Positions 45,491 to 54,716 of a stretch of 64,000 nucleotides of DNA are shown here, piece by piece. Each line of letters opens with the position of its first letter. Position 1 is the stretch's first letter. The notes under the pieces were generated by a model, which was not told where the DNA came from, made no database searches, and worked only from the letters and a program-made list of their open reading frames with translations. Source of the stretch: IDS-8 sp035304345 (GTDB lineage Bacteria > Pseudomonadota > Gammaproteobacteria > Steroidobacterales > Woeseiaceae); NCBI GenBank assembly GCA_035304345.1, contig DATGQE010000050.1, positions 123,417 through 187,416 of the forward strand. Direction: 5' to 3'. A program made the translations under genes and the position numbers.

Positions 45491-46810
45491 ATGAAACGTG
45501 CCAGCCTGGAGACCCGGCTCGCGCTGCTCGCCCTCGCGGCCGGCGCGCCGGCGCTCGCGACGGCGGCGCTCCTGCTCCTCGCCAGCGATCTCCCGCGGAT
45601 GCTCGTCGTGCTGACGCTCGCCGTGCTCGCCATCCTGTGGCTCGGCTTCGGTCTCGCGGTGAAGCACCGGCTCACGTATCACCTGAACACGCTGTCGAAC
45701 CTGCTCGAGGCGCTCCGCGAGGAGGATTACTCGATGCGCAGCCGCCGCTCCCGCGAGCGCGGCGCGATGGGCGAGGTGTTCGGCGAGGTGAACTCGCTGT
45801 CCGCGACCCTGCGCGGCCAGCGCGTGCAGGCGCGCGAGGCGACCGCGCTCCTGCGCAAGGTGCTGGCGGAGATCGACATCGCGGTGTTCGCGTTCGACAG
45901 CCACGGGCGCCTGATGCTCGTGAACCGCGCCGGCGAACGCCTGGTGGAGGGCGCGGCGCCGGGCAGCGCGGCGGGCGAGCTGGGCCTGTCGGACCTGCTG
46001 GCGGAGGAGGGCCGGCGCACGATCGCCCGGCGTTTTCCCGGCGGCAGCGGGCGCTGGGACGTTTGGACCGGCAGCTTCCGCGAGCGCGGCGTGCCGCACT
46101 ACCTCCTCGTCATCTCCGACCTCTCACGCGCGCTGCGCGAGGAAGAGCGCAAGGCGTGGCAGCGCCTCGTGCGCGTGATGGGCCACGAGCTCAACAATTC
46201 ACTCACGCCCATCCGGTCGATGGCGACGACCTTGCGCACACGCCTGGCCACCGGTGCGGACGCCAATGCCCTGCGCGAGGACCTCGTGAACAGCCTCGGC
46301 ATCATCGCCTCGCGCGCCGAGGCGCTGGGCCGGTTCATGACGGGTTACACCATGCTCGCGCGCCTGCCGGCCCCGCGGCGCCAGCCGGTGCAGGTCAGGA
46401 CGCTCGTGGAGCGGGCGATCGCGATGGACACCCGCGCCAGCGTCACGATCCAGGGCGAAGACGCGATCATCGCCGTCGACCCGGACCAGATCGAGCAGCT
46501 CGTCATCAACCTGGTGAAGAACGCGGTCGACGCCGCGGGGCCGGAAGGGAAGGTCGGCGTGCGCTGGCGCCTGGACGCGGACGCACTGCGGCTCGAGGTC
46601 CTGGACGACGGCCCGGGATTGTCCGGCACGGACAACCTGTTCGTCCCGTTCTTCACGACGAAGCCCGGCGGAACCGGCATCGGCCTCGTGCTCTCGCGCC
46701 AGATCGCCGAGGCGCACGACGGCACGCTGGTGCTCGAGAACCGTGACGACGGCCGTGGCTGCGTGGCGCGGCTGGAACTGGCCCGGTACTCGAAGACGGG
46801 AAGCAGCTAA
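45491..46810 (+). CDS. NtrY-like membrane sensor histidine kinase
   Basis: The 439-residue protein has two N-terminal membrane helices at about 9-31 and 36-57, with almost no periplasmic loop. A HAMP-like linker, a PAS-like domain at about 115-210 and a phospho-acceptor His232 (MGHELNNSLTPIRSM) follow. The HATPase domain has NLVKNAVDAAG, DDGPGL and GGTGIGLVLSRQI. The HELNNSLTPI form is that of NtrY-type kinases. It is the partner of the response regulator just upstream and probably senses membrane or cytoplasmic cues. Confidence 0.92.
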   Translation: MKRASLETRLALLALAAGAPALATAALLLLASDLPRMLVVLTLAVLAILWLGFGLAVKHRLTYHLNTLSNLLEALREEDYSMRSRRSRERGAMGEVFGEVNSLSATLRGQRVQAREATALLRKVLAEIDIAVFAFDSHGRLMLVNRAGERLVEGAAPGSAAGELGLSDLLAEEGRRTIARRFPGGSGRWDVWTGSFRERGVPHYLLVISDLSRALREEERKAWQRLVRVMGHELNNSLTPIRSMATTLRTRLATGADANALREDLVNSLGIIASRAEALGRFMTGYTMLARLPAPRRQPVQVRTLVERAIAMDTRASVTIQGEDAIIAVDPDQIEQLVINLVKNAVDAAGPEGKVGVRWRLDADALRLEVLDDGPGLSGTDNLFVPFFTTKPGGTGIGLVLSRQIAEAHDGTLVLENRDDGRGCVARLELARYSKTGSS

Positions 46811-46844
46811 ACTGGAAGCGGGCAAGCAGACGTGGAGTGACGAG

Positions 46845-47585
46845 ATGCGCTGGATTTCCGCCCTGGTCCTGTGCCTGGCCGCCGCACTGGCACGCGGAGA
46901 CGACACGAACGTCGTCGAGTCGGAGCGCGGCGACGTGACCGTGCACCCGATCGAGCACGCAAGCTTCGTGCTCGAAGCGGGCGGCAAGCGGATCGCGTTC
47001 GATCCCGTGGGCGGGGCAGACCGGTCTCCCGTGCTCGAGAACGTCAGCCTCGTGCTGGTCACGGACATCCACGGCGACCATTTCGACGCACCGACACTGG
47101 AAGCGCTGGCGGCGCGCGGCGCGGCGATCGTCGCACCCGCCGCGGTGGCCGGGCGCATGACGCCGGAGCTCAGGGAAGCGACCACCGTGCTCGGCAACGG
47201 CGAGTCGACGCGCGTCGAGGGGATCGGGATCGAAGCGGTCCCGATGTACAACATCACGAGCGACTGGCATGAGAAGGGCCGCGGCAACGGCTACGTGGTG
47301 ACCCTCTCCGGGCTGCGCTTCTACGTCAGCGGCGACACCGAAGACATCCCCGAGATGCGCGAGCTCGAGGACATCGACGTGGCCTTCGTGTGCATGAACC
47401 TGCCTTACACCATGGACGTCGAGCGTGCGGCGGACGCGGTCGTCGACATGGAGCCGCGCATCGTCTACCCGTATCACTACCGCGGCCAGGAGGGCTTCAG
47501 CGACGTGAATCGCTTCGAGCAGCTCGTGCGTGCGGAGAACGAGGACATCGAAGTGCGCCGGCTCGACTGGTACCCGGGCGACTGA
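46845..47585 (+). CDS. Exported metallo-beta-lactamase-fold hydrolase (UlaG/RomA-like)
   Basis: The 246-residue protein starts at MRWISALVLCLAAALARG, a signal peptide. It has the metallo-hydrolase core VHPIEHASFVLEAGGKRIAFDPVGG, then TDIHGDHFD, where Asp74, His76, Asp78 and His79 stand in for the usual HxHxDH. YVSGDTED and VYPYHYRG supply later ligands. The first His of the motif is Asp, which is common in the UlaG-like branch. It may act on lactones, phosphoesters or amides in the periplasm. It is not a typical beta-lactamase. A lipoprotein gene follows after six bases. Confidence 0.85.
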   Translation: MRWISALVLCLAAALARGDDTNVVESERGDVTVHPIEHASFVLEAGGKRIAFDPVGGADRSPVLENVSLVLVTDIHGDHFDAPTLEALAARGAAIVAPAAVAGRMTPELREATTVLGNGESTRVEGIGIEAVPMYNITSDWHEKGRGNGYVVTLSGLRFYVSGDTEDIPEMRELEDIDVAFVCMNLPYTMDVERAADAVVDMEPRIVYPYHYRGQEGFSDVNRFEQLVRAENEDIEVRRLDWYPGD

Positions 47586-47591
47586 GCCGTC

Positions 47592-47966
47592 ATGGGCAGG
47601 GTCGCCGGCGCTGCGACGGGTTTTCTCGCCGTCGTGCTCCTCGCGCAGGCCGGCTGCCGCAGCATGCCGGAGTTTCCCGGTGCACCCCCGGACGTCGTCG
47701 AGGACTGCCGGCGGCAGGTCGTCATGATGACGGAGCGGGATCCCGGGCCACCGGGCACCGGGCCCCTGGTCAGGGAAAGCGAGGAGCAGCGCGGCACCGT
47801 GATCGACGACGCGCGTGCCGCGCGCGCGGACGAGGAGGCGCGCAACCTCGCGTCGTGGCCCGAGGAAGTGCTGCTCTACCGCTGCCTGGCGGCGCGGGGC
47901 GTCGACCTCGACCCGGAGCAGGCACGCGAGCTCGCCGAATGGGAAGCCGGGCTCGACCCGGACTGA
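47592..47966 (+). CDS. Small lipoprotein, unknown function
   Basis: The 124-residue protein has a lipoprotein signal peptide with lipobox LAQAGC (Cys22). A charged, mostly helical body with two further cysteines (Cys39 in EDCRRQ; Cys97 in YRCLAA) could form a disulfide. It sits six bases after the metallo-hydrolase stop and so is co-transcribed with it. I do not recognise the family. Confidence 0.7.
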   Translation: MGRVAGAATGFLAVVLLAQAGCRSMPEFPGAPPDVVEDCRRQVVMMTERDPGPPGTGPLVRESEEQRGTVIDDARAARADEEARNLASWPEEVLLYRCLAARGVDLDPEQARELAEWEAGLDPD

Positions 47967-47979
47967 GGCGCCTGCGCCG

Positions 47980-48912
47980 CTAGTCGTGCGGCCTGAAGTC
48001 GATCAGCCACAGCGGCTGCCAGTTCTCGCCGTCGGGCGTTCGCAGGGCGAGCTGCCAGTCGACCGTGCCGTCCTTGCGCCGCTCGAATCGCATCCGGCTC
48101 GGCGGTATGCCCGCGGGCCGCTCGGTCAGCACGAATTCGCCCACGTCGCCGGCGAAGCCGCCGGTGTAGGGCGGGCCGAACTTGGGATCGAGCGTGTGCA
48201 TCCAGAAGATCCGCCAATGGCGCTCTTCGGGGTAATACACGCGCACGCTGACACCGCGCATCGGCGCCGGTTCTTCCATGCCGAGCCAGAAGAAGCGGGC
48301 GTGCCCTTCCAGGCGCTCGACCAGCGCACCGCCTTCGATCAGCCGCACCTGGTTCTCGGCCGGATACGGTTCGAAATCGTCACCCCGGCCCGACCATATG
48401 CGCTGCTCGAGCTTCCAGTCGCCGAGCCAGAAGTCGAACGCGCGCGCGGCGCTGGTCGTCTTTTGCTCCGGCAGCGACAGGTCCAGCACCACCTTCCAGG
48501 CGCCGTGCATCCTCTGCCACACGGTGAGGTAGCGGCGGGATTCGCGCTCGCGCTCCGCCTCGTCGGAGGCGAGCCACCAGTCCCCGACCGTGTAACCGAG
48601 CACGCCGGGCCACAGCATTCCCGAGGTCGTGGGTTCCCACCTGAGCTCGTCGACGATGCCGGCGATGCTCCTGCTGGCCGCGACGGGGCCTACCGCGGGA
48701 TTGGCGCCGTCTCCGTACAGGAGTCCGCGCTCCGACCACACCTCCGCCCACGCTGCCGCGCCGCGCTCCGCCGAGGCTTTGGCAAACGCGCGATCGGCGG
48801 CCATCAGCTCGTCCGAGGTCGGAAACGGCTTGCCGCCGGTGGCGTTGTCGCCGCAACCGGCTTGCACGAGGACGAGCGCCAACGCGGTGACGGCAACGAG
48901 GCGACGATGCAT
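47980..48912 (-). CDS. Lipoprotein with SnoaL-like and DUF1579-like domains
   Basis: The 310-residue protein starts MHRRLVAVTALALVLVQAGCGD, a lipoprotein signal with Cys20; GGAGG precedes the ATG. Residues about 35-160 look like a SnoaL/DUF4440 domain (ELMAADRAFAKASAERGAAAWAEVW; RRYLTVWQRMHGAWKVVLDLS). The remainder is a DUF1579-like domain (FDFWLGDWKLEQRIW; GGFAGDVGEF; LWLIDFRP) related to the protein at 19872. It is probably an outer-membrane-anchored binding protein; no catalytic set is apparent. Confidence 0.78.
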   Translation of the reverse strand: MHRRLVAVTALALVLVQAGCGDNATGGKPFPTSDELMAADRAFAKASAERGAAAWAEVWSERGLLYGDGANPAVGPVAASRSIAGIVDELRWEPTTSGMLWPGVLGYTVGDWWLASDEAERERESRRYLTVWQRMHGAWKVVLDLSLPEQKTTSAARAFDFWLGDWKLEQRIWSGRGDDFEPYPAENQVRLIEGGALVERLEGHARFFWLGMEEPAPMRGVSVRVYYPEERHWRIFWMHTLDPKFGPPYTGGFAGDVGEFVLTERPAGIPPSRMRFERRKDGTVDWQLALRTPDGENWQPLWLIDFRPHD

Positions 48913-49145
48913 GAGGTTCCTCCGGGAGTACGTTGACCGGCCGCAGCCAGTATATGAAACGAAACGTCGCCACGTGAAATGCAGGCTCGCCTGCGCAGAA
49001 ATTACAGCGCGACGGTAAGAACGCGCGGGCGGCCGCGGCCGTGGCAACGGGCCGGAGACAGGCCTCGGCGCTTGCGGCGCGGCACGAAAATTGCACCCCG
49101 AGACGGCCTCGAAACCCACTCACGCGCGAGTATGCAGGAGGAGCG

Positions 49146-50318
49146 ATGGCCGTCAAACTGTTCGACAGCAAGGGCGTGGCGCTGGAACGGCAGGTATTCA
49201 CCTGGAAGGACCTGGTCCAGAAGCCGATCAGCAAGCTCGACGACGACGCGTTCACCCGCGTTCGCGTCATCCTGATGAACGGGATCGAGTCCCAGGCGCT
49301 CAGGTTCCAGAACACGTGCCTGCTGCTGAACCGCGAGCTCAGGGAACCGCTCGCGCGGATCGGCCGCACCGAGCACCACCAGCAGACGCTGGTCAACTGG
49401 CTGTTGTCCGCGGACCACTCTCCGCTCGAGACGACGATCGCCTACGAGCAGGTCGCGATCGAGGTGACGGCAGCCATCGCCCAGAAGGAGCCTGACGAGT
49501 ATCTCGCGCAGGTGTACCGCTTCGGGCTGCTCGAGGATTTCGACCACCTGTACCGGTACTCGGCGCTGTACGACCGCCTGGAAGGCAGGGATCCCAACAC
49601 GATCCTCCAGTCGTATACGGACATCATTCCCGGCCGCCCGACCTCGATCGAGCACCGGCATCCCCTTGACGACCTGCGGGAGCCCTACGAGCGCGCCTCG
49701 GCGCACCCGCAAAGCAAGCTCAACGCGCTGACGCTCGTTTCCGGCGAGTACCAGACCCACGACTACTACATGCACTTCGGGCCGACGTTCGCCGACCCGG
49801 TGGCGCGCCAGCTTTACGCGGAGATTGCGTCGATAGAGCACCAGCACGTCACCCAGTACGCCTCGCTCATCGACCCGAACGAGAGCCTGCTCGAGAAGTG
49901 GCTGCTGCACGAGGCCAACGAGGCCTGGAACTACTACAGCTGCATGGAGACCGAGACGAATCCCCGCATCAAGGCCATCTGGGAGCGGTTCCTGGAGTAC
50001 GAGCTCGGGCATGTCAAGGCCGTCAGCGAGCTGTTCAAGAAGCACGAGAAGCGCGACCCGGCGGAGATCCTGCCGGAAACCCTGCCGGACGCAATTCCCT
50101 ACGTGAGCCAGCGCGACTTCGTGCGGGAAACCCTGAGCAAGGAGCTCGAGCTCTCGGCGGCGCGCACCCAATTCGTGGACCGCTCGGAGGAGACCGAGGA
50201 GACGCGCCGGTATCGCGACACGATCAATTCCGAAGGTTCCCCTTCCGAGGCCGTGGCCGCGGGCTATCGCTGGCGGCCCGGCACCGAATTGACCAAGGAG
50301 CAGGCGCAAGCGGCCTGA
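49146..50318 (+). CDS. Ferritin-like-fold protein
   Basis: The 390-residue protein (ATG preceded by GGAGGAG) is rich in long helices. It carries pairs of Glu and His of the type found in ferritin-like di-iron proteins: YEQVAIEVT, ARQLYAEIASIEHQHVTQY and YELGHVKAV. The spacing of ExxH in IEHQH and ELGH fits a four-helix metal site. It has no signal peptide. It is followed after 15 bp by a second ferritin-like protein, so the two probably work together, perhaps in iron or oxidative-stress handling. The exact family is not certain. Confidence 0.72.
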   Translation: MAVKLFDSKGVALERQVFTWKDLVQKPISKLDDDAFTRVRVILMNGIESQALRFQNTCLLLNRELREPLARIGRTEHHQQTLVNWLLSADHSPLETTIAYEQVAIEVTAAIAQKEPDEYLAQVYRFGLLEDFDHLYRYSALYDRLEGRDPNTILQSYTDIIPGRPTSIEHRHPLDDLREPYERASAHPQSKLNALTLVSGEYQTHDYYMHFGPTFADPVARQLYAEIASIEHQHVTQYASLIDPNESLLEKWLLHEANEAWNYYSCMETETNPRIKAIWERFLEYELGHVKAVSELFKKHEKRDPAEILPETLPDAIPYVSQRDFVRETLSKELELSAARTQFVDRSEETEETRRYRDTINSEGSPSEAVAAGYRWRPGTELTKEQAQAA

Positions 50319-50333
50319 AGCGAGGACTGAACC

Positions 50334-51089
50334 ATGGCGAAAGCAGCAGAACTGGGCAAGAACCGCACCGGCATCGACATGTCACCGGCCGATGCCGAGC
50401 GCATGATCAGCGGCGCGAAGGAGTTTTCGAGCGCCGCGTCAGCCGACGGGCGTACCGCCATCGCCGCCCTGGAGCGCGAGTACATCGCCGAGGCGGAGCC
50501 GATCGGTTCCGTGCCGGCGCCCGGCACCCTGCGCGGCGCGCTGAAAACAGGCGCGAAGAAGGCGACCGGCAAGAATCCCGAGGTGTTCCTCAACAAGCTC
50601 GGCGAGCGGCTCGCCTACGAGCGCACGGGTGTCCGCCTCTACGAAAGCGTGATCACCAAGGTGGAGGCCGCCGACCAGATGCACCCGGCCGGGCCGGTCA
50701 CGGTGGACGAGTTGCAACAGATCCGGGACGAGGAGATGCAGCATTTCCAGTTGCTCTCGGACGTGGCCGAGTCGCTGGGCGCGGATCCGACGGCGCTCAC
50801 GCCGGCCGCCAACGTGGCGGCGGTCGCGACCATGGGCATCCCGAAGGTGCTCAACGACCCTCGTACCACGGTCGCCCAGTGCCTGGACGCCTTGCTCACA
50901 CTCGAGCTCGTCGACAACGCCGCCTGGGAGCTCCTGATCCAGCTTGCCGACAACATGGGCCTGAAGGACGCTTCCGAGCAGTTCCAGCGGGCGCTCGAGC
51001 AGGAGAAAGAGCACCTGGCGACCGTTCGTTCCTGGCTGGAGGAGATCACGACCCAGGAGGCACGCCGCGGCGCGCAGGCTCGCCACTAG
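50334..51089 (+). CDS. Ferritin-like domain protein
   Basis: The 251-residue protein has a disordered N-terminal stretch and then a ferritin-like bundle: NKLGERLAYERTGVRLYESVITKVEA, DEEMQHFQLLSDV, ELVDNAAWELLIQLAD and ALEQEKEHLATVRSWLEE. The Glu and ExxH pairs match a di-iron site. It lies 15 bp after another ferritin-like gene on the same strand. Related proteins are often annotated only as ferritin-like. Confidence 0.8.
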   Translation: MAKAAELGKNRTGIDMSPADAERMISGAKEFSSAASADGRTAIAALEREYIAEAEPIGSVPAPGTLRGALKTGAKKATGKNPEVFLNKLGERLAYERTGVRLYESVITKVEAADQMHPAGPVTVDELQQIRDEEMQHFQLLSDVAESLGADPTALTPAANVAAVATMGIPKVLNDPRTTVAQCLDALLTLELVDNAAWELLIQLADNMGLKDASEQFQRALEQEKEHLATVRSWLEEITTQEARRGAQARH

Positions 51090-51116
51090 CCGTGCCGGCC
51101 CGGGCCGCGCCGGGCT

Positions 51117-52568
51117 TCACGTGCCGGCGAGGCGGGCGGCGTGGTGGCGCAGCACGTCGAGCGCCAGCTCGACGTCGGCAAGGTGCGTGCGGAAATGCAG
51201 CACGGCCAGCCGCAGCGTGAATCGCCCGGACAGCCGCGTCGAGGACATGAATACGCGCCCGTCGTCCTGCACTGCCGCGAGCAGCCGCCGATTGAAGTCG
51301 TCCTCATCGCCCCGCGGCGGGCGGTAACGGAAGGGCACCACCGAGAGGTCCGGTGGCGGCCCGACTTCCCATTCCGGCAGCTCGCCGAGCCGCTCGTGGA
51401 ACCAGCGCGCCAGCGCGAGCTTTTCCTCGAGTGCAGCGCGGAACGGGGCGAGGCCGAACAGCTTCAGCGGCAGCCACAGCCTCAGGCCGCGAAACGGCCG
51501 TGACAGCTCCGGCGAGAGATCGGCCGGCGACGGCTCCACCTCGGGCCGAAAGGCATCCTGCATGTAATGCGCGTGATAGCGGTTCGCGGCGGCGAGCCGC
51601 TCCCGATCCCGCACGATGAGCGCGCCGCTGCCGAACGGCAGGAAGAGCCCCTTGTGCGGATCGATGACGGCGGAATCCGAGCGCTCGATGCCGGCGAGGG
51701 CGCGGCGCCCGGCCTCGCACAGGAGGAACGCGCCGCCGTAGGCGGCATCGACGTGCAGCCAGAGCCCCTCCGCGGCGGCGATCGACGCGATGTCGGCGAC
51801 CGGATCGACCGCGCCCGTGTCCGTGGTCCCGGCAGTCGCGACGACGAGCCACGGCAGCAGCCCTTCGCGGCGGTCCGCCTGGATGGCCGTTGCCAGCCAC
51901 CCGGCGCGCATGCGGGAGCGTTCGTCCACCGGCACGAGGCGCCGCACGCACTCCGACAGCCCGGCGATGCGCAGTGCCTTGTCCATGGAATGGTGGCGCT
52001 GCTCGCTCATGTAGACGACGCACCGCGGCAGGTCCGCCGTCGAGAGGCCGTGCGCGTCGCGCGCCGTCACGACGGCGCTCAAGTTGGCAATGCTGCCGCC
52101 GGAGGTGAGATCGCCGCCGGCGCTCTCCGGCGGATACCCCACCAGGCCGGCTAGCCACTCGACCAGCCGCATCTCGAGACGCACCGCACCGGGTGCGGCG
52201 AAGAAGACGCCTGCATAGCGGTTGGTGACGTCCGCGAGGAAATCGCCCAGTGCGGCCGGGTAGAGGCCGCCGCCGGGGATGTACCCGAAGGAGCGGGGAG
52301 ACGCCGGGTTGATGCCGTGCGCCATCACCTCGCCATCGAGAATCGCGAGGGCGTCCTCGATGGCGAGCGGCTCCTCGGCGAAGGGCGCCGCGAGCGCGCC
52401 GGACGCGCTGCCGAATCCCGGCGTGAATGCCGGCAGCCCCGGCAAGGCCTCGAGCAATGCTTCGGCCCGCGCGGCGACCGCCCGGCGCCACTGTGCCCGC
52501 GTCTCCGCGGGCGGGTCGAGCTCGAGCGCCTGCCGTTCCAGGGCGAGCAGCGTCTCGCGCGGAATCAC
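51117..52568 (-). CDS. PLP-dependent aromatic-L-amino-acid-type decarboxylase
   Basis: The 483-residue protein is a group II decarboxylase. PLP-lysine is Lys306 (VIDPHKGLFLPFGSGALIVRD), with His192 stacking on the cofactor and Asp274 (LHVDAAYGG) holding the ring nitrogen. Substrate-binding segments include SPRSFGYIPGGGLYPAALGDF. Such enzymes convert aromatic amino acids, or in some branches glutamate or diaminobutyrate, to amines. It is last in a leftward unit after a glycosyltransferase, 57 bp away. The substrate cannot be fixed from sequence. Confidence 0.9.
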   Translation of the reverse strand: MIPRETLLALERQALELDPPAETRAQWRRAVAARAEALLEALPGLPAFTPGFGSASGALAAPFAEEPLAIEDALAILDGEVMAHGINPASPRSFGYIPGGGLYPAALGDFLADVTNRYAGVFFAAPGAVRLEMRLVEWLAGLVGYPPESAGGDLTSGGSIANLSAVVTARDAHGLSTADLPRCVVYMSEQRHHSMDKALRIAGLSECVRRLVPVDERSRMRAGWLATAIQADRREGLLPWLVVATAGTTDTGAVDPVADIASIAAAEGLWLHVDAAYGGAFLLCEAGRRALAGIERSDSAVIDPHKGLFLPFGSGALIVRDRERLAAANRYHAHYMQDAFRPEVEPSPADLSPELSRPFRGLRLWLPLKLFGLAPFRAALEEKLALARWFHERLGELPEWEVGPPPDLSVVPFRYRPPRGDEDDFNRRLLAAVQDDGRVFMSSTRLSGRFTLRLAVLHFRTHLADVELALDVLRHHAARLAGT

Positions 52569-52625
52569 GGCGTTTCCTTTTTGCCAGGTGAACCGACCGC
52601 AGGTTAGCGCGTCGGCGGCGATTCG

Positions 52626-53780
52626 TCAGGCGGGGCGGCCGCCGTCCCGGCTTCCCGTCGCCGGCCGCTCCGCCAGCAACGCGGCGTAGAGCTGCCCGTA
52701 GCGATCCAGGAAACCCGCCTTCGAGAACTCGCGGGCGAGCGTCGGGGCAGTGTTCGCCTGGTAGTCGTCGTAACGGGCCGCGAGGCGCCGGATCGCGTTG
52801 CGCATCGCGTCGATCCGGGGCTCGAACACCACCCCGCAGCGGTGCCGCGCGACCGCGTCGGCCATCGACACGTAGCGGCTCACGAGCAGCGGTTTGCCGT
52901 GCGCCAGCGACTGCAGCGCGCTGTGCGGGCAGGGTTTGAAGCTGTCGGGCTCGAGCGCGGGGAGCACGACCGCGTGGGCTTCGTCGTACAGCGCGGCCAT
53001 GTCGCGGCGGTAGCCCGTGAGCACCTCCACGTTGCGGACCTCCCGGTCGCGTACGAGTCGCTCGACGAAACCGGGGTTCCAGCGCCACACGAGGCGAAAG
53101 CGGACGTCCGGCAGCAACGCCGCGGTTTTCAGCAGCAGGTGGACGCCGCGCGTCAGCAGGTAATCGGGTGACTTCGGGCTGGTCGCGAACAGCAGCGTGA
53201 ACGGTCCCGTGGGCTCGCGATAGGGACGGGGCTCGATACCCGGGTGGATCAGCCGGATGCGCCCGGCCGGCACGTCGAGCTGGAGCAGCAGCTCGCGATG
53301 GCGCTCCGATTCCACCACGAGACATTGCAGGCGGCGCAGCGTCGCGGCGTTGCGGTGCACGCTGGAGAGGGTGCGGCTGCCCTTGGCGATCGTGAGCACC
53401 GTGTTCGGCAGGCGCGCGAGCCGGGGCGTCAGCACGCGCTCCGCGGGCGAAGCGAAGATGTGGTTGAGAGAAGTGCCTCGCGCGAGCCTGAGCAGGTACG
53501 GCAACGCGGCGACCCCGAGTGCCGCCGGCAGGTGCCGGTCGGCACCGGCGAAGGCGATCGAGCGCCGCCTGGTATCGAGGGTGATCGTCCGGGTCCCGTA
53601 CGTCGACCGGAAAGCGGCGGCCAGCGCTTCGAGCTCCATCGAGACCGCTTCCCAGCGCGGCTCGTAGTTGAACATCCAGTAGGCGATGGCCGGCGACGCG
53701 ACCGCCGCCTGCCCCGGTGCCCCCGCGGATCCGGCCGCGGCCGAGCGCGCCGCGGCCCGTTCCACGGCGGGATCAGGCAT
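52626..53780 (-). CDS. Family 4-like glycosyltransferase (GT-B fold)
   Basis: The 384-residue protein starts at the ATG of an ATGCCTGA overlap with the upstream gene, which favours this start over one 69 bases earlier. It shows the GT-B donor-site pattern: IRLIHPGIEPRPY, TLLFATSPKSPDYLLTRGVHLLLK, and ALEPDSFKPCPHSALQSLAHGKPLLVSRYVSMADAV in the nucleotide-sugar region. It moves a sugar to an unidentified acceptor. The neighbours are a DUF4383 membrane protein before it and a PLP decarboxylase after it. Confidence 0.82.
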   Translation of the reverse strand: MPDPAVERAAARSAAAGSAGAPGQAAVASPAIAYWMFNYEPRWEAVSMELEALAAAFRSTYGTRTITLDTRRRSIAFAGADRHLPAALGVAALPYLLRLARGTSLNHIFASPAERVLTPRLARLPNTVLTIAKGSRTLSSVHRNAATLRRLQCLVVESERHRELLLQLDVPAGRIRLIHPGIEPRPYREPTGPFTLLFATSPKSPDYLLTRGVHLLLKTAALLPDVRFRLVWRWNPGFVERLVRDREVRNVEVLTGYRRDMAALYDEAHAVVLPALEPDSFKPCPHSALQSLAHGKPLLVSRYVSMADAVARHRCGVVFEPRIDAMRNAIRRLAARYDDYQANTAPTLAREFSKAGFLDRYGQLYAALLAERPATGSRDGGRPA

Positions 53781-54198
53781 GCGCGGCGGCGCCGGTGTCG
53801 GCCCTCGCGACGAAACCGAAGTAAGCCGCCACCCCGGCGAGCACGGCATGCAGCCACACGTCGTGGCCGTAAACCGGGACGAGGCCGAACGCTGTGTGCA
53901 ACCCCGGGATCAGTCCCATCACGAACAAGATTGCGTAGATCACCGCTACCGCGCGCGCGTATGTGATCGAGCCGGGCACGCTGCGGTACGCGGCCAGTCC
54001 CCAGATGCCGAACACGATGTGTACGATGTTGTGCAGCGCGTTGACGGGGAACAGGCCGAACAGGCGGCCCGCGCCGGCATCGAACGCGAGCTCCGGGTGC
54101 CCCGGCTCGAGCGGCGTGAGAAAAGCCGGCACGAAGCCCGCGACGCCGACGAGCAGGAACACGATACCGTAGATCAGGGTGAAATAGCGGATAGCCAT
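53773..54198 (-). CDS. DUF4383 membrane protein
   Basis: The 141-residue protein begins MAIRYFTLIYGIVFLLVGVAGF. It has four membrane helices and the loop FPVNALHNIVHIVFGIWGL, the DUF4383 hallmark, ending with a basic-polar tail. GGAGAG lies before the ATG. The function of the family is unknown. Its stop overlaps the glycosyltransferase start by eight bases, so translation is probably coupled. Confidence 0.85.
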   Translation of the reverse strand: MAIRYFTLIYGIVFLLVGVAGFVPAFLTPLEPGHPELAFDAGAGRLFGLFPVNALHNIVHIVFGIWGLAAYRSVPGSITYARAVAVIYAILFVMGLIPGLHTAFGLVPVYGHDVWLHAVLAGVAAYFGFVARADTGAAAHA

Positions 54199-54343
54199 TG
54201 CGACTCTCCAACGGTCAGGTGAGGGTGTAAGCGAGAAGGGAGGAGGTAGCGACGCCGGAACGGCGGCGCGGTTTACGCAGGCAGTATCGCCCATCGCCAC
54301 GGGGCCCGGCAACCCGGGCTCGCCGCCGTCGGTGGGGGGCGCT

Positions 54344-54688
54344 TCAGGGCTGGAGCTGGCGGAGCGGCCGGATCTCGATACTGCCGACGCGCGCGCTCGG
54401 GATGCCGGCCGCGATGTCGATCGCCTCGTCCAGGTTGGCGGCTTCGATCAGCCAGAATCCCGCGAGCTGCTCCTTGGTCTCGGCGAACGGCCCGTCCATT
54501 ATCGTCCTCTTGCCCCCGCGGACGCGGACCGTCGTCGCGGTATGCACCGGCTGCAGTGCCTCGCCCGCGAGCATGTGCCCGCTCGCCTTGAGCTTCTCGC
54601 CGTAGGCGAGGCACTCCGCATCCTTGGGGCTGTCGGGCAGCGAGTGCAGCTTCGCTTCGTCGCTGTAGACCAGGCACAGGTACTTCAT
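54344..54688 (-). CDS. YciI-like (DGPF) protein
   Basis: The 114-residue protein starts MKYLCLVYSDEAKLHSLPD, with GGAGG upstream. It carries the DGPF-type motif IMDGPFAETKEQLAGFWLIEAANLDEAI. YCII-related proteins have a ferredoxin-like fold; their reaction is unknown except for a few chlorinated-aromatic enzymes. It lies 28 bp after the TetR gene and could be the last gene of the RND operon. Confidence 0.88.
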   Translation of the reverse strand: MKYLCLVYSDEAKLHSLPDSPKDAECLAYGEKLKASGHMLAGEALQPVHTATTVRVRGGKRTIMDGPFAETKEQLAGFWLIEAANLDEAIDIAAGIPSARVGSIEIRPLRQLQP

Positions 54689-54716
54689 CGCCGTCCTCCG
54701 GGGCAGGTCCATGCCG

